DNA of 64,000 bases. Origin: Acinetobacter tianfuensis. GTDB taxonomy: Bacteria; Pseudomonadota; Gammaproteobacteria; Pseudomonadales; Moraxellaceae. Below are positions 30,106-40,400 of the stretch, one piece after another. Each line of letters opens with the position of its first letter. Within the stretch, counting starts at the first letter, position 1. The notes beneath the pieces are model-generated. The model was not told the DNA's origin. It was given only the letters and a program-made list of their open reading frames with translations, and did no database searches. The stretch spans positions 16,434-80,433 of the forward strand of contig NZ_RAXV01000014.1 of the NCBI RefSeq assembly GCF_003611465.1, given 5' to 3'. A program made the position numbers and the translations under genes.

Positions 30106-32211
30106 TTAGCTTGCCTTTGATGCCTCAGTGACGTTTAAAGGCTGTGCTAAGCGCGAAATACGCGGGAAACCTAAAAGCATGCGCAGATCACGGATAATCT
30201 GGGCAATTTGCTTACGGTTATGCACGACGATATTCACATAGGTTTTGCCTTCGTGGGTGCGGACTGATTCTACACCTACTTTTTGTTTACGGCACTGGTA
30301 AATGACTTCTGAAAGCTGTTCATCAGAAATACTCATGTCAATGCATAAGTAGGCGCTGAAACTGATGTCTTCAATTTCTTCTTGGTTCCATTGAAGCGGC
30401 ATAATATTTTCAGGGTGCAAATGCTGCTCATGCAGTAAATTGTGACAGCGTGAGTGGTGAACAATCAGACCGCGGCGTGATAAATGGCCTTGAATCTGAT
30501 CGCCGAGCACAGGGTTGCAGCAGTGTGCATATTTTACATCAATGCCTTCTGTGCCTTGAATTAGACGGTCAGAGTTATTTTTAGCATGTACACTGTCTTG
30601 CGCAAATAAATGATTTGCGACCAGCTGAGGCAATAAATCTCCAACTGCAATTTGTTCAAAAAGGGTGTTTTGATCTGGAATATGGCGCCATTGCAGAATA
30701 TCTTGCCAGTCGTCTTCAGTTAAGTCATTTACAGAGAGATTAAACAGGCGCAATGCGCGATTTAAGGCTTGCTGGCCGACAAGCCGCTGTTCATCAATAT
30801 CCTGTTCGCGCAGAATATTTTGCAGAGCGCGGCGTGCTTTTTGCGTATTCACGAAGCTGAGCCAGTCGGGGTTTGGCGTTGCCAGTACGTCGGTAATCAC
30901 TTCGACAACTTGACCGCTCATCAGCGGGGTCGAAAGCGGTTTAGTTTCACCATTTACTTTGGCGCCTACAGCGTGGTTGCCTAAAAATAGGCTGGCTGAG
31001 TAGGCAAAGTCGACTGCAGTTGCGCCTTGAGGCAGCTCATGCAAATGTCCATGCGGTGTATAAACCCAAATTTTTTCTTGATGAAGATAATCCAGCAGCT
31101 CGCTGAACGTTGTTTTTGCGCACTCTCCGCCAACTAACACATTCAGATTCTGCATGGATGCCTGAATAGCCGAACGGCAAGCTTGCGGCGCATTTTCGCC
31201 CAAGACTACGCCAAAGCGCGCAGCTTTACGCATCAGCTCGGTTTGAATGGTTACAGACAGTGTGGTTTTTTCGCCTTTTAGGCGCATCATTAAGGATTGA
31301 TTGCCGCCAGGCAGCGGGCGGCGGATATGGTCTTCAAAATGCAGCACTTGGAAACTGCTGCGCAAAATATCTGCAATGCGGTCGCAGTCGGCAATACTTT
31401 GCAGAATAATTTCAAATGCGTGGCTATGGGTGAGTTCCTGCAGGTCAATGTCATTTTTAACAAAGTGGCGCAGCAGCTCAATATTATTATTTTTCTTTTT
31501 AATCCGCCCGGGAATTTGATGTTCTTGAAGCAGCGCCGCTAAGTTATTTTCCCACTTAGCTTGATATTCGCATCGTTTGGATTTGGTTTCAGCCAAGGCT
31601 TCCTGAACATTGTTATACATGTCTAAATCTAGATTTTGATAACAGAGGTGCTCAAGATTGTCAGCCATTTCATTCATGCCGACCAAGCGCGCCATAGGCA
31701 CAAAAATTTCAAAAGTTTCGTTAGCAATGCGGGCGCGTTTATCAGGGCGCAGCGCCTCTAATGTGGTCATATTATGATAGCGGTCAGCCAGTTTAATAAT
31801 AATGACACGCGGGTCTTGTAAGGTGGCTTGCAGAATTTTTCGGAAAGAGGCCGCTTTATTGTATTCTTTATCGCTGGACTGGCTGAGCTTCGTGACGCCA
31901 TCGACCAGCTCGGCCACAGTTTTGCTGAATTTTTCACTGATATCTTCTTTGCTAAAGTCTGTATCTTCAATGACATCATGTAAAAGGGCAGCCATTAACG
32001 TTTCTGCGTCTAAGCGCATATGCGCCAAAATACAGCTGACTGCGATAGGGTGCAGGATATAGGGTTCTCCGCTTTTACGGGTAATGCCGTCGTGGGCGGT
32101 ATCGGCATAGTCACAAGCTTCGAGCACACGAACGACCTCACTTTCCGGAAGATAAGCGTCGATAATGATTTTAAGCTGCTGCTTGGCTTGACTGACCTCT
32201 GGGCCTGGCAT
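30106..32211 (-). CDS. spoT: (p)ppGpp hydrolase SpoT with degenerate synthetase domain
   Basis: A 701-residue RelA/SpoT-homolog. The HD hydrolase domain is intact: HPIAVSCILAH, ALLHDVIEDTDF, and TKLSQSSDK with DRYHNM further on. The synthetase region (about residues 220-340) lacks the usual catalytic motifs, retaining only remnants such as RPLPGGNQSL. TGS (YTPHGHLHELPQGATAVDFAY), zinc-finger/helical (YAHCCNPVLGDQIQGHLS) and ACT domains follow. Monofunctional hydrolase SpoT is established for Acinetobacter baumannii, so this is likely the lineage state, not a mutation. It belongs to the gmk-rpoZ-spoT-ridA string. Confidence 0.93.
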   Translation of the reverse strand: MPGPEVSQAKQQLKIIIDAYLPESEVVRVLEACDYADTAHDGITRKSGEPYILHPIAVSCILAHMRLDAETLMAALLHDVIEDTDFSKEDISEKFSKTVAELVDGVTKLSQSSDKEYNKAASFRKILQATLQDPRVIIIKLADRYHNMTTLEALRPDKRARIANETFEIFVPMARLVGMNEMADNLEHLCYQNLDLDMYNNVQEALAETKSKRCEYQAKWENNLAALLQEHQIPGRIKKKNNNIELLRHFVKNDIDLQELTHSHAFEIILQSIADCDRIADILRSSFQVLHFEDHIRRPLPGGNQSLMMRLKGEKTTLSVTIQTELMRKAARFGVVLGENAPQACRSAIQASMQNLNVLVGGECAKTTFSELLDYLHQEKIWVYTPHGHLHELPQGATAVDFAYSASLFLGNHAVGAKVNGETKPLSTPLMSGQVVEVITDVLATPNPDWLSFVNTQKARRALQNILREQDIDEQRLVGQQALNRALRLFNLSVNDLTEDDWQDILQWRHIPDQNTLFEQIAVGDLLPQLVANHLFAQDSVHAKNNSDRLIQGTEGIDVKYAHCCNPVLGDQIQGHLSRRGLIVHHSRCHNLLHEQHLHPENIMPLQWNQEEIEDISFSAYLCIDMSISDEQLSEVIYQCRKQKVGVESVRTHEGKTYVNIVVHNRKQIAQIIRDLRMLLGFPRISRLAQPLNVTEASKAS

Positions 32212-32384
32212 AGAACACCTTTTACTGCTGAATTTTCAAATGAAACGGGTAATCTTCTAATGAAATGCATATTGCATGGCTTGTCAATTTATTCATGCAA
32301 AAAAGACAAAAAAATTAGAAGCAGATAAGAATTTCTTAACTTAAGTTATAACGTGAATTGCGCCAAGATTAAAGTGCAAACAAT

Positions 32385-32414
32385 AAAAAAGCCTAGTGAA
32401 ACACTAGGCTTTTT
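32385..32414 (-). terminator. Terminator after rpoZ
   Basis: The stem AAAAGCCTAGTG / CACTAGGCTTTT around a 3-base loop has T/A runs on both sides and lies just past the rpoZ stop. It separates rpoZ from spoT, so spoT either has its own promoter or relies on read-through. Confidence 0.85.
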
Positions 32415-32427
32415 ATATCAAATTTGA

Positions 32428-32709
32428 TTATTGGAAGGAGAAGCCATCCAAGTTCAAATTATTTGCAGAAAGAGCAAGGTCAAGGCTAGACGTTTGGTAG
32501 TCTTGATCACGCTGCTTCAGAATCTCTTTTGATACGTGGCCTTCCGCAATTTCGCGCAAAGCAACAACTGTCGGCTTGTCATTGTCCCACTCAACAGTAG
32601 GTTCAATGCCTTGACGTGCCAATTGACGCGCGCGTTTGCTTGCCACTAGTACAAGCTCAAAGCGGTTGTCTACATGGTCTAAACAATCTTCAACGGTTAC
32701 GCGTGCCAT
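32428..32709 (-). CDS. rpoZ: RNA polymerase omega subunit
   Basis: The 93-residue omega subunit assists assembly of RNA polymerase by binding beta-prime. The N-terminal [24 protein letters not shown] and RARQL are characteristic, followed by [13 protein letters not shown]. It lies between gmk and spoT on the reverse strand, the standard gammaproteobacterial order. Confidence 0.97.
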   Translation of the reverse strand: MARVTVEDCLDHVDNRFELVLVASKRARQLARQGIEPTVEWDNDKPTVVALREIAEGHVSKEILKQRDQDYQTSSLDLALSANNLNLDGFSFQ

Positions 32710-32786
32710 AAGAATTCTCGTTTGAATATTAAATTTTAAACAGACTGCGAAGTATAAGGCGCTTTGCTTGTAGACTCAAGTTTTAA

Positions 32787-33410
32787 TCACAGCGGCTTAG
32801 GTGTAATTAATTTTTGAATCAGTTCTTGATGGCGGTTCGCCTGCTGAGAAAGCACTAAGCGATTGGCAATAATCACTGCTTCCAAGTCATGCAGCGCTTT
32901 ATTGAAGTCATCATTAATAATGATATAGTCAAAATTGCTGTATTGCTGCATGTCTTCAACAGCACAGCTTAAGCGGTGTTCAATGACTTCTACAGTGTCT
33001 GTGCCGCGGTTGGATAGGCGCTGGCGCAAATCAAACTGGCTAGGCGGAAGAATAAAGATTTGTTTTGATTCAGGAAAAAGCTTGCGAACCTGCTCTGCGC
33101 CTTGCCAGTCAATTTCTAACAATACGTCATGGCCTTTTGCTAACTGTTCTTTTACGGTTTGCTGAGCTGTGCCGTAATAGTTGCCAAAAACTTCAGCGTA
33201 CTCAATAAAACCGCCTTGATTAATCAGCGCAAGAAAATCTTCTTTTTGAGTAAAATGGTAGTGTACGCCGTTTAATTCGCCGGGACGTTGACCGCGAGTC
33301 GTGTGCGAAACAGAAACATGTAAGTTATTTACACGCTCAAGCAGGGCTTTAACGAGGGATGTTTTGCCTGTTCCAGACGCAGCAGAAACGACAAACAAGA
33401 GACCCGACAT
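32787..33410 (-). CDS. gmk: Guanylate kinase
   Basis: Phosphorylates GMP to GDP. The 207 residues begin at MSGLLFVVSAASGTGKTSL, with the P-loop at the N-terminus. GMP-binding segments such as VSHTTRGQRPGE and FIEYAEVFGNYYGT are present, as is the lid RLSNRGTD. ATG 33410 is chosen over 33467 because AGGA lies upstream and the family starts here. It is divergent from ispH. Confidence 0.96.
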   Translation of the reverse strand: MSGLLFVVSAASGTGKTSLVKALLERVNNLHVSVSHTTRGQRPGELNGVHYHFTQKEDFLALINQGGFIEYAEVFGNYYGTAQQTVKEQLAKGHDVLLEIDWQGAEQVRKLFPESKQIFILPPSQFDLRQRLSNRGTDTVEVIEHRLSCAVEDMQQYSNFDYIIINDDFNKALHDLEAVIIANRLVLSQQANRHQELIQKLITPKPL

Positions 33411-33543
33411 GATATTTTTCCTGATATGATAAAATATCTTCTCTATTTTAGAGTAGACGCGGTTCAAACAAAATAGTTAAGTTTGGTTTTGTTTAAAATT
33501 TTCCGTTTTAATTGTATCCATCAATACGAACATCGAGGGTTCT

Positions 33544-34494
33544 ATGGAAATTGTATTGGCTAATCCACGTGGTTTTTGTGCAGGCGTAGACCGTGCCATT
33601 GCGATTGTAAATCGTGCTCTAGAGGTGTTTAATCCGCCGATTTATGTTCGCCATGAAGTCGTGCATAACAAGTTTGTGGTGGATGATTTGCGTCAGCGCG
33701 GTGCTGTTTTTGTGGAAGAGCTGGATGAAGTTCCAGACGGCAATATTGTGATTTTCAGTGCGCACGGCGTATCTAAGGCTGTACAGCAGGAAGCGGAACG
33801 CCGCGGTTTAAAAGTTTTTGATGCAACTTGCCCGCTTGTGACGAAAGTGCATATTGAAGTCACAAAATATGCGCGTGAAGGTGTGGAAGCGATTTTGATT
33901 GGTCATGAAGGTCATCCGGAAGTCGAAGGGACTATGGGGCAGTATGATACCAAGCAGGGCGGCGCAATCTACTTGGTAGAAGATGAGCAGGATGTTGCCC
34001 AATTGGAAATTAAAGATCCTGAGCGTGTTGCCTTTGTGACGCAAACAACATTATCTATTGATGACACAGCGAAGGTCATAGATGCTTTGCGCGTGAAATT
34101 TCCGCAAATTCAGGGTCCGCGTAAGGATGATATTTGCTATGCCACGCAAAACCGTCAGGATGCGGTGCGTGATTTGGCTGCTCAGTGTGATGTTGTTTTG
34201 GTTGTGGGTTCGCCGAACTCATCAAATTCGAACCGTTTGCGTGAGCTGGCGGAGCGCATGGGCAAGCATGCTTATTTGGTCGATAATGCCGATGAACTCA
34301 AGCAAGATTGGTTTGCGCCTGATGCAAAAATTGGGGTAACGGCTGGCGCATCTGCGCCTGAAATTTTAATTAAGCAAGTACTGCAGCGTTTGCAGGATTG
34401 GGGTGCGGTTGCACCGCAAGAACTCGCAGGCCGTGAAGAAAATATTACCTTTAGTTTGCCAAAAGAGTTGCGTATTCCTGTAACTCAAGCATAA
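33544..34494 (+). CDS. ispH: 4-hydroxy-3-methylbut-2-enyl diphosphate reductase
   Basis: Last step of the MEP isoprenoid pathway, yielding IPP and DMAPP. The 316 residues carry the three iron-sulfur cysteines in [21 protein letters not shown] and [11 protein letters not shown]. The substrate-binding [14 protein letters not shown] and [10 protein letters not shown] are also present. It is divergent from gmk and followed by a strong terminator before the minor pilin operon. Confidence 0.97.
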   Translation: MEIVLANPRGFCAGVDRAIAIVNRALEVFNPPIYVRHEVVHNKFVVDDLRQRGAVFVEELDEVPDGNIVIFSAHGVSKAVQQEAERRGLKVFDATCPLVTKVHIEVTKYAREGVEAILIGHEGHPEVEGTMGQYDTKQGGAIYLVEDEQDVAQLEIKDPERVAFVTQTTLSIDDTAKVIDALRVKFPQIQGPRKDDICYATQNRQDAVRDLAAQCDVVLVVGSPNSSNSNRLRELAERMGKHAYLVDNADELKQDWFAPDAKIGVTAGASAPEILIKQVLQRLQDWGAVAPQELAGREENITFSLPKELRIPVTQA

Positions 34495-34535
34495 AGTGCC
34501 TATTGTTTAACATTTTGATATATTTATAAAAATTG

Positions 34536-34571
34536 ACAGATCATTGCTTTTTGGCAATGATCTGTTTTTTT
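34536..34571 (+). terminator. Terminator after ispH
   Basis: A perfect 12-bp stem (ACAGATCATTGC / GCAATGATCTGT) with a 6-base loop is followed by seven Ts. Confidence 0.9.
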
Positions 34572-34660
34572 ATACCTTTTATCTCTATTTGTATTCGTTT
34601 TGTCGGTGAAACGGATATTATTTTAAATAGGGCAGTGTTTTAAGAGTTGTAGGGGGGCGC

Positions 34661-35107
34661 ATGTATAAAAGCAAGGGGTTCACACTCATTGAACTTATGA
34701 TCACGGTTGTCGTGCTGGCAGTTATTGCAACGATGGCGGTGCCTTCTTTTAATGCGATTAATGCGAATCAAAATCTGAAAAAAAGTACCAATACTCTTGT
34801 GCAGGAGATTAAGGCAGCACGGACTAAAGCGATTTTAGAGAAAAGGGTAATCACTTTGAATCTGGCTTCGTCGTCTTCTAATACGGCAACAGAAATGTAT
34901 TGGACTCCAGACGGAACAGTGGTTTTGAAAACGCCTGCAAACAATAAGCTGAAGTTTAATGGCAGCGGTGTGATGACCAGTGCATTTTCTGAGATTGTGC
35001 TCTGCAAGACATCGGGTGCAACCACTGCTAAGCCAACAACAGCCAAAAAAATCACTTTAACGAAATTTGGTCAAATTGAAAAAATAGAAGATGGGGGTTG
35101 TCCATGA
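34661..35107 (+). CDS. fimU: Type IV minor pilin FimU/FimT (GspH-like)
   Basis: A 148-residue prepilin: leader MYKSKG, then [24 protein letters not shown], then the GspH/FimT signature of an early helix with RTKAILEKR. FimU is part of the minor pilin complex that primes pilus assembly and links to PilY1 at the tip. It heads the fimU-pilV-pilW-pilX-pilY1-pilE operon and overlaps pilV by four bases (ATGA). Confidence 0.88.
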   Translation: MYKSKGFTLIELMITVVVLAVIATMAVPSFNAINANQNLKKSTNTLVQEIKAARTKAILEKRVITLNLASSSSNTATEMYWTPDGTVVLKTPANNKLKFNGSGVMTSAFSEIVLCKTSGATTAKPTTAKKITLTKFGQIEKIEDGGCP

Positions 35108-35643
35108 GCACAAGATCATCTCAAAAGGGTGTGGGTATGATGGAAGTCTTGATTGCCTTGGTTGTTTTGGCCATTGGTGTATTGGGTTATGTCATGCTGC
35201 AAGTTCGTGCTATGGAGGCAACTGCCGAGGGAACACAGCGTATTCAGGCAATTAATATTGCTCGTGATCTGGCGGAGCGGGTAAGGGTAAATCGAAGTGG
35301 CTGGACATTTGCAGCTTCGCCTAAATCCTATTTTACAGAATTTTCAACGACAGCGCTTCAGGCTGATAGAACGAAAGATTGTGCAGCATTAACAGCAGAA
35401 TGTTCCGCTTCTGAGTTGGCTGATTATGACGTCAATGAGCTTTATAACTATTCATTGCAATATGGCATGAATTTGGGGATGGCCGAATGCCCAGGAAATA
35501 CTGCAGCAAACAATAAACGTTATTGCATATTTGTCGCTTGGGGAGATACGGTAGCATCCAATAGCTCAACAGATACAAATTCTTGTGTGAACGGTAATGC
35601 TTATAGAACAAGCTCCACATGCGTAATGATGGAGGTTTATTGA
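35104..35643 (+). CDS. pilV: Type IV minor pilin PilV
   Basis: A 179-residue prepilin-like protein with leader MSTRSSQKG and then VGMMEVLIALVVLAIGVLGYVMLQ. The ARDLAERVRVNR segment after the helix is typical of PilV. ATG 35104 overlaps the fimU stop and is preferred to the upstream TTG. Several cysteines near the C-terminus (AECPGN, KRYCIF, TSTCVM) may form disulfides. Confidence 0.88.
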   Translation: MSTRSSQKGVGMMEVLIALVVLAIGVLGYVMLQVRAMEATAEGTQRIQAINIARDLAERVRVNRSGWTFAASPKSYFTEFSTTALQADRTKDCAALTAECSASELADYDVNELYNYSLQYGMNLGMAECPGNTAANNKRYCIFVAWGDTVASNSSTDTNSCVNGNAYRTSSTCVMMEVY

Positions 35644-35644
35644 T

Positions 35645-36559
35645 ATGAAAAAGCAAACCGGATTTACTCTGATTGAGCTGATGATTTCGATTGGCTTGGG
35701 TTTAATTATTGTTGCTTCAGCACTGCTATTATTTCTGAGTGGGCAACGTAACGTTGCTGTGCAAAAAAGCGCTGCTGATCTGCAGGATGATCAGAACTTT
35801 GGTTTGAACTACATTGCAAAAAATATTAGACAAGCGAATTTAAATAGTCCTTCAGCAAGTTTGAGCAGTACGTCTAATTTGTCTGGTATCGTCTTTAGTT
35901 CAGCAAATATCAGTGACAAAGTCACATTGGATCCTAACTTCGCAACGAAATTTGTAACGGCAAATCTTGGTGCCAGCAATATGCAAATCAAAAATGGAAT
36001 CAGCTATGCAGATGCTGTGAATGATCAATTGGTGATTCAATATAAGCCAATCGAAACAGGCGGTTATGATTGTTCAGGCAGATTAATTGATCGTACCGAT
36101 ATTTATATTTTAGAGCGTTATTTTATACGCACAGATGCGAATGGCGGTGGTGCTGATGCAGAGCGTTCCGCTTTAGCTTGCGCATCTAGCCGATATGCAG
36201 CGGATTTAACTACGGCAACAGCTTTGGAGTCAACATCGACATCGGGCTTGTATGGCAGCGGTGAAATTATTATGAAGCGCGTTGATTTATTTCGTGTGCG
36301 TTTTTTGGTGGATGGCAAGCGTTATATGACTGTCGCGCAATATAACGCGAGTACAGCTAAACCGCGTATTTTAGCTGTACAGTTAGGAATTATTGCCCGT
36401 GCGCCAGATAAGAGCAGTGAGCGTTCGATTTCGACAGCTCAAGAGTTTACTTTATTCGGGCAAACCTTTACGCAAAAAACAGATTTTCCAAACCGCTATC
36501 TTAGAGTGCCAATTATGCAGACTGTTGCTTTAAGAAATGCGCTGGGAGACCGCTCATGA
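35645..36559 (+). CDS. pilW: Type IV minor pilin PilW
   Basis: A 304-residue prepilin-like protein with leader MKKQTG, then [28 protein letters not shown], and the post-helix LNYIAKNIRQAN region seen in PilW. It begins one base after the pilV stop and overlaps pilX by four bases. It is part of the minor pilin priming complex. Confidence 0.88.
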   Translation: MKKQTGFTLIELMISIGLGLIIVASALLLFLSGQRNVAVQKSAADLQDDQNFGLNYIAKNIRQANLNSPSASLSSTSNLSGIVFSSANISDKVTLDPNFATKFVTANLGASNMQIKNGISYADAVNDQLVIQYKPIETGGYDCSGRLIDRTDIYILERYFIRTDANGGGADAERSALACASSRYAADLTTATALESTSTSGLYGSGEIIMKRVDLFRVRFLVDGKRYMTVAQYNASTAKPRILAVQLGIIARAPDKSSERSISTAQEFTLFGQTFTQKTDFPNRYLRVPIMQTVALRNALGDRS

Positions 36560-37422
36560 GAAAAAACCAAGTTGGAGCAACTTTAATTATTGTATTGCTG
36601 TTATTGGTTGCGATTACGCTAATAGGCAGTTTGGCAATTCGTTCGAGTGTGCTTTCGTTAAAAGTATCTACGATGAGTCAGGCGCAGCAGCTGCTGCTTC
36701 AGAACTCAGATGCTGCATTATTTAAGATTGAAGACCCTGACCAGTTATTAAAAAACATGGCGCTGAACGGTATGTTTGGCTATATCAAAGGTGAGGATAA
36801 TGTGGGTAAAGAGCTGGTTTTTTGTTTCAAATCTGGGAATACGGACTTTTTTAGCCTTTCTAAGTCAAGCTTGATTAGCTGGAATGGCTCTTCTGTTGCC
36901 AATGATGGTTTGGGCAGTACTGGTTTTTGTAAAATGGAAAGCGGTTTTTTTACATCTGGACGCAGTGCTGTGATAACGCAAATAGTGGTTAAAGCAATGG
37001 ATGCAAAAGATGCAGTTGCTTTCCAGCATATGCAGAAAGGTACAGACCCTGAATCTTCAAAAAAAGATCCAGCGCAAATGTATACCATTTATGCGACTTC
37101 AATTTTTCCAAATTTAAGTTCAAATGATGTCATGAGTGACAGTGAACTAAAAGCTGCAGTAAATACATGTTTTAACTCACGGTTTAATAGTATTCCTTCT
37201 AGTAAGCAAAGTGAGCTGGATGTGGATATTGCAAGTGAAGATACAAAAATTAATGACCCAGCGACTTCGGCAGGCGATAAGGCGGCGAGTGAGGCAAAGA
37301 AAGCAGGTTTGCAGTTGGCTAAAGTGACGGTTTCAGCTTGTTTGGCGAACCTAGGTGTACCAACACATACACAAGTTGCTAATTATGCTTTGACGCAAAC
37401 ATTAAGCAAGCCAGCCCCTTAA
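36556..37422 (+). CDS. pilX: Type IV pilus assembly protein PilX
   Basis: A 288-residue protein with the PilX-type N-terminus: a short basic leader (MRKNQVG), a hydrophobic helix ATLIIVLLLLVAITLIGSLA, then RSSVLSLKVSTMSQAQQLLLQNSDAA. The Phe/Glu pair of major pilins is missing, as usual for PilX. The C-terminal half is polar and not recognisable. It sits 12 bases upstream of pilY1, its normal partner. Confidence 0.85.
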   Translation: MRKNQVGATLIIVLLLLVAITLIGSLAIRSSVLSLKVSTMSQAQQLLLQNSDAALFKIEDPDQLLKNMALNGMFGYIKGEDNVGKELVFCFKSGNTDFFSLSKSSLISWNGSSVANDGLGSTGFCKMESGFFTSGRSAVITQIVVKAMDAKDAVAFQHMQKGTDPESSKKDPAQMYTIYATSIFPNLSSNDVMSDSELKAAVNTCFNSRFNSIPSSKQSELDVDIASEDTKINDPATSAGDKAASEAKKAGLQLAKVTVSACLANLGVPTHTQVANYALTQTLSKPAP

Positions 37423-37434
37423 GGAGATACAGAA

Positions 37435-40400
37435 ATGAATACTAAAAAATATAAACAGGGTTTGGTAACTAGCTTAACAGCCCTCTCAACTGCAATGTTA
37501 TGTCAAACTGCAACGACTTATGCCAGTGATATTGAGATTTATAAAGCGCCGACTACTGGTGGGGCTTCATTGATGATGGTGCTGGATGTGTCAGGTTCTA
37601 TGTCTGGCTCTGGTCCTATTAAAAAAGATTTTGGAATGGATTGTGATGATACAGAATATCGAGAGGTATCAACAACTTTTAATCGTACAATTTATAAGTT
37701 TAATGGAACGTATTGCTCAGTTAATGCTAATAATAAGGGTGAGCCTAATATAAGTAATGCTACGAATAAGGCCAATATAATAAAATCATGCGAGCCAGAA
37801 CAAAATAAATCGGGTAAAGTTACTCAATTTTGGTGTCCTGATCGTTTAACTTCATTAAAAAAGAGCTTATTTACATTATTGAATAGTTCTAATGAGTCGG
37901 AGCGTTTAAAAGATACAACGATAGTGGGCATCACGCAATTTCCGAAAACAGGTGTTTTATTTGCACCGGCTGTGATGAATGATACTAATCGAGCGGCTTT
38001 ATTAGATATTGTTCAGAATATCCCTATATCTAATAAAGCATTTTTAAAGGATTCGGGTACGCCGCTGGCTGCTGGTTATAGTGTAGGTATTACAGGGCTT
38101 CTTAAATCCACATCTTCTAGTGAGACTGCGTGTGCTGGTTTTGGAACATATTTATTAACTGATGGCGCGCCAAATGAAACCTCAGATAGTGTAAGTTCTG
38201 CTGCAACAAGAACGAATATAATTTTATCAGGTACTTCTATTTCATGTAGTGGTAAAAATGATAGTTGGGATTGTATTCAAAAAGGAGCATCTAAACTTAT
38301 TGAGAAAGCAGTCAATAAGAGGCTTGGTGCAGCACTTGCTTCTCAGCAAGGACTTGAAATCAAAACAGCAGTGGTTGGGTTTGGTAAAGATTTTAGTTTT
38401 ACAGATAAAAATGACAGTTCTCAGACTGTTCCATATGTTGCTGAAAACTTATTAACCTACAATAACGCGTGGCTAGAAGGAAAGTTTAAGGGGAATGCTT
38501 TGGATGCCTCTCAGGCGGCAGTCGCTGGTAAAGGCGGTTGGTATAGCGCTGCGAATACAGCTGATATTGTTGAAAGTGTAACGAACTTCGTAAATTCAAT
38601 CAAAGTTCCAATTCCAGCAATTACCACTGGAACGTCTGCTATTCCGCAAGATGTACTGAATACCTCAGTCATTCAGCCTTATTCTTATTTCCCGCAGTTT
38701 GAGCCAAGACCTTCTGAAGACTTTCGCGCTTGGACAGGCAACTTAAAAAAATACAATGTGTCTGGCGGTCTATTAATAGATAAAAGTAATACTGCTTTAT
38801 TTAGCAGTGCAGGAGTGTTGAATAAGACCAATGAAGACCTTTGGACACCAAATTATGCAACGGGCACAACTTTAACTGCAGAACAGCAGGGCTTAAAAGC
38901 ATTAGGCGGTTTGCTCAGCCGTTTAAATTTGAAAAAAACCGGTTCAACCTTAAACCGTAAAGTATTTACCAGCAATGGAACAACTCCTATTACTGTGGAT
39001 GAGACTTATATTAAAACTGCCCCTAAAACTCTTGGTTATTATTTAGGTCTTTTGGGCTATAAGATCACAGAAGCACAGGTATCAGCTTTAAATAACTCTA
39101 ACCCTGCTGGAGTAGATACACTACTAAACTTACCAGAGGTCTCTGCAACGGAATTGCGTCAAATTGGCGCGGTGATGCACTCTACGCCAGTGCTGTTAAC
39201 ACAATCAGGTAAAATTGTCAACTCGACTACGGGAAATGACACCACGAATCGTGATGACTATGTGTTATTTGGTACGACGCAGGGTGTACTGCATGTAGTG
39301 AAAGCTGGTAAGTCAGATGAGATAACGACGGTTGGAAATACAGCTGGGCAGGAAGTCTTTGCATTTGTGCCGCAAGAAATGCTGGCAGCTCAAGGGAAAG
39401 CATTTTTAGATCCGCCGCAAACCGTTGTAGAGGGCGGCACCTCAAATGGTATGAATAATTTGTACTATGGTGTTGATGGCGCTTGGACAGCACATACAGA
39501 ATATGTTTATAACAGCACTGCAGATCAGTTCAAAGTCTATGACACCCCATCTAAATATGGCAAGCAATGGGTGTATGGCGGTTTGCGTATGGGCGGGCGC
39601 AGTTATTATGCTTTAGATTTAACAAAAATGGCTGAGGCAACAGATAATCAGCCTAGAATTAAATTCCGTATTAACCCTGTAACAAGCAGTGTGGATGGTT
39701 TTGCAACCCCGTCGAGTACAGCTGAATCAGCACGTTATGCGAACTTGGCAAAAATGGGACAGAGTTGGTCGAAACCAACCATTGCTAATGTGCAGTGGAA
39801 AGGCAAGCGCCGTTTAGTGATGCTTGTTGGCGGCGGTTATGACCCAGGCTATGAAACCTTTAATTATAATCAAGATTCAGTAGCACAAAATACTGCGACT
39901 GGTACTGGTGCGGGCATCGGAGCAGGCGTTTATATGTTTGATGCCAATACTGGTGAATTTTTATGGTCTAGCTATGATGCTGTGAAAACACCTGCAGTAG
40001 CAGGAAAAACACTCATTGGTGATGGTGATCACCTAAAATACAGTGTAGTCAGTCAAATTAAAGGGGTTGACCGCGATGGTGATGGCGATGTCGATCATTT
40101 GTATTTTGGTGATTTGGGCGGACAAGTATTCCGTATCGATTTGGACGGTGCGCATAATGCGAGCGGCACGGCAGCGAATTATGCCAAACAAATTACTCGC
40201 ATTTATAATGGGCATGTAGCCAATGGTGTGAGTCCGCGTTTTTATGAAATGCCAGCCTTTACCGTGTACCAAGGAACAGGTGGATTATTTGCTGTGATCA
40301 GTATAGGTTCAGGAAACCGCAGTACGCCATTGCTGGGTAAAAAAGTGAATACTGGTTATATTGTAGCTGGTGAAACCGATGCACTAAATACAACATTAAC

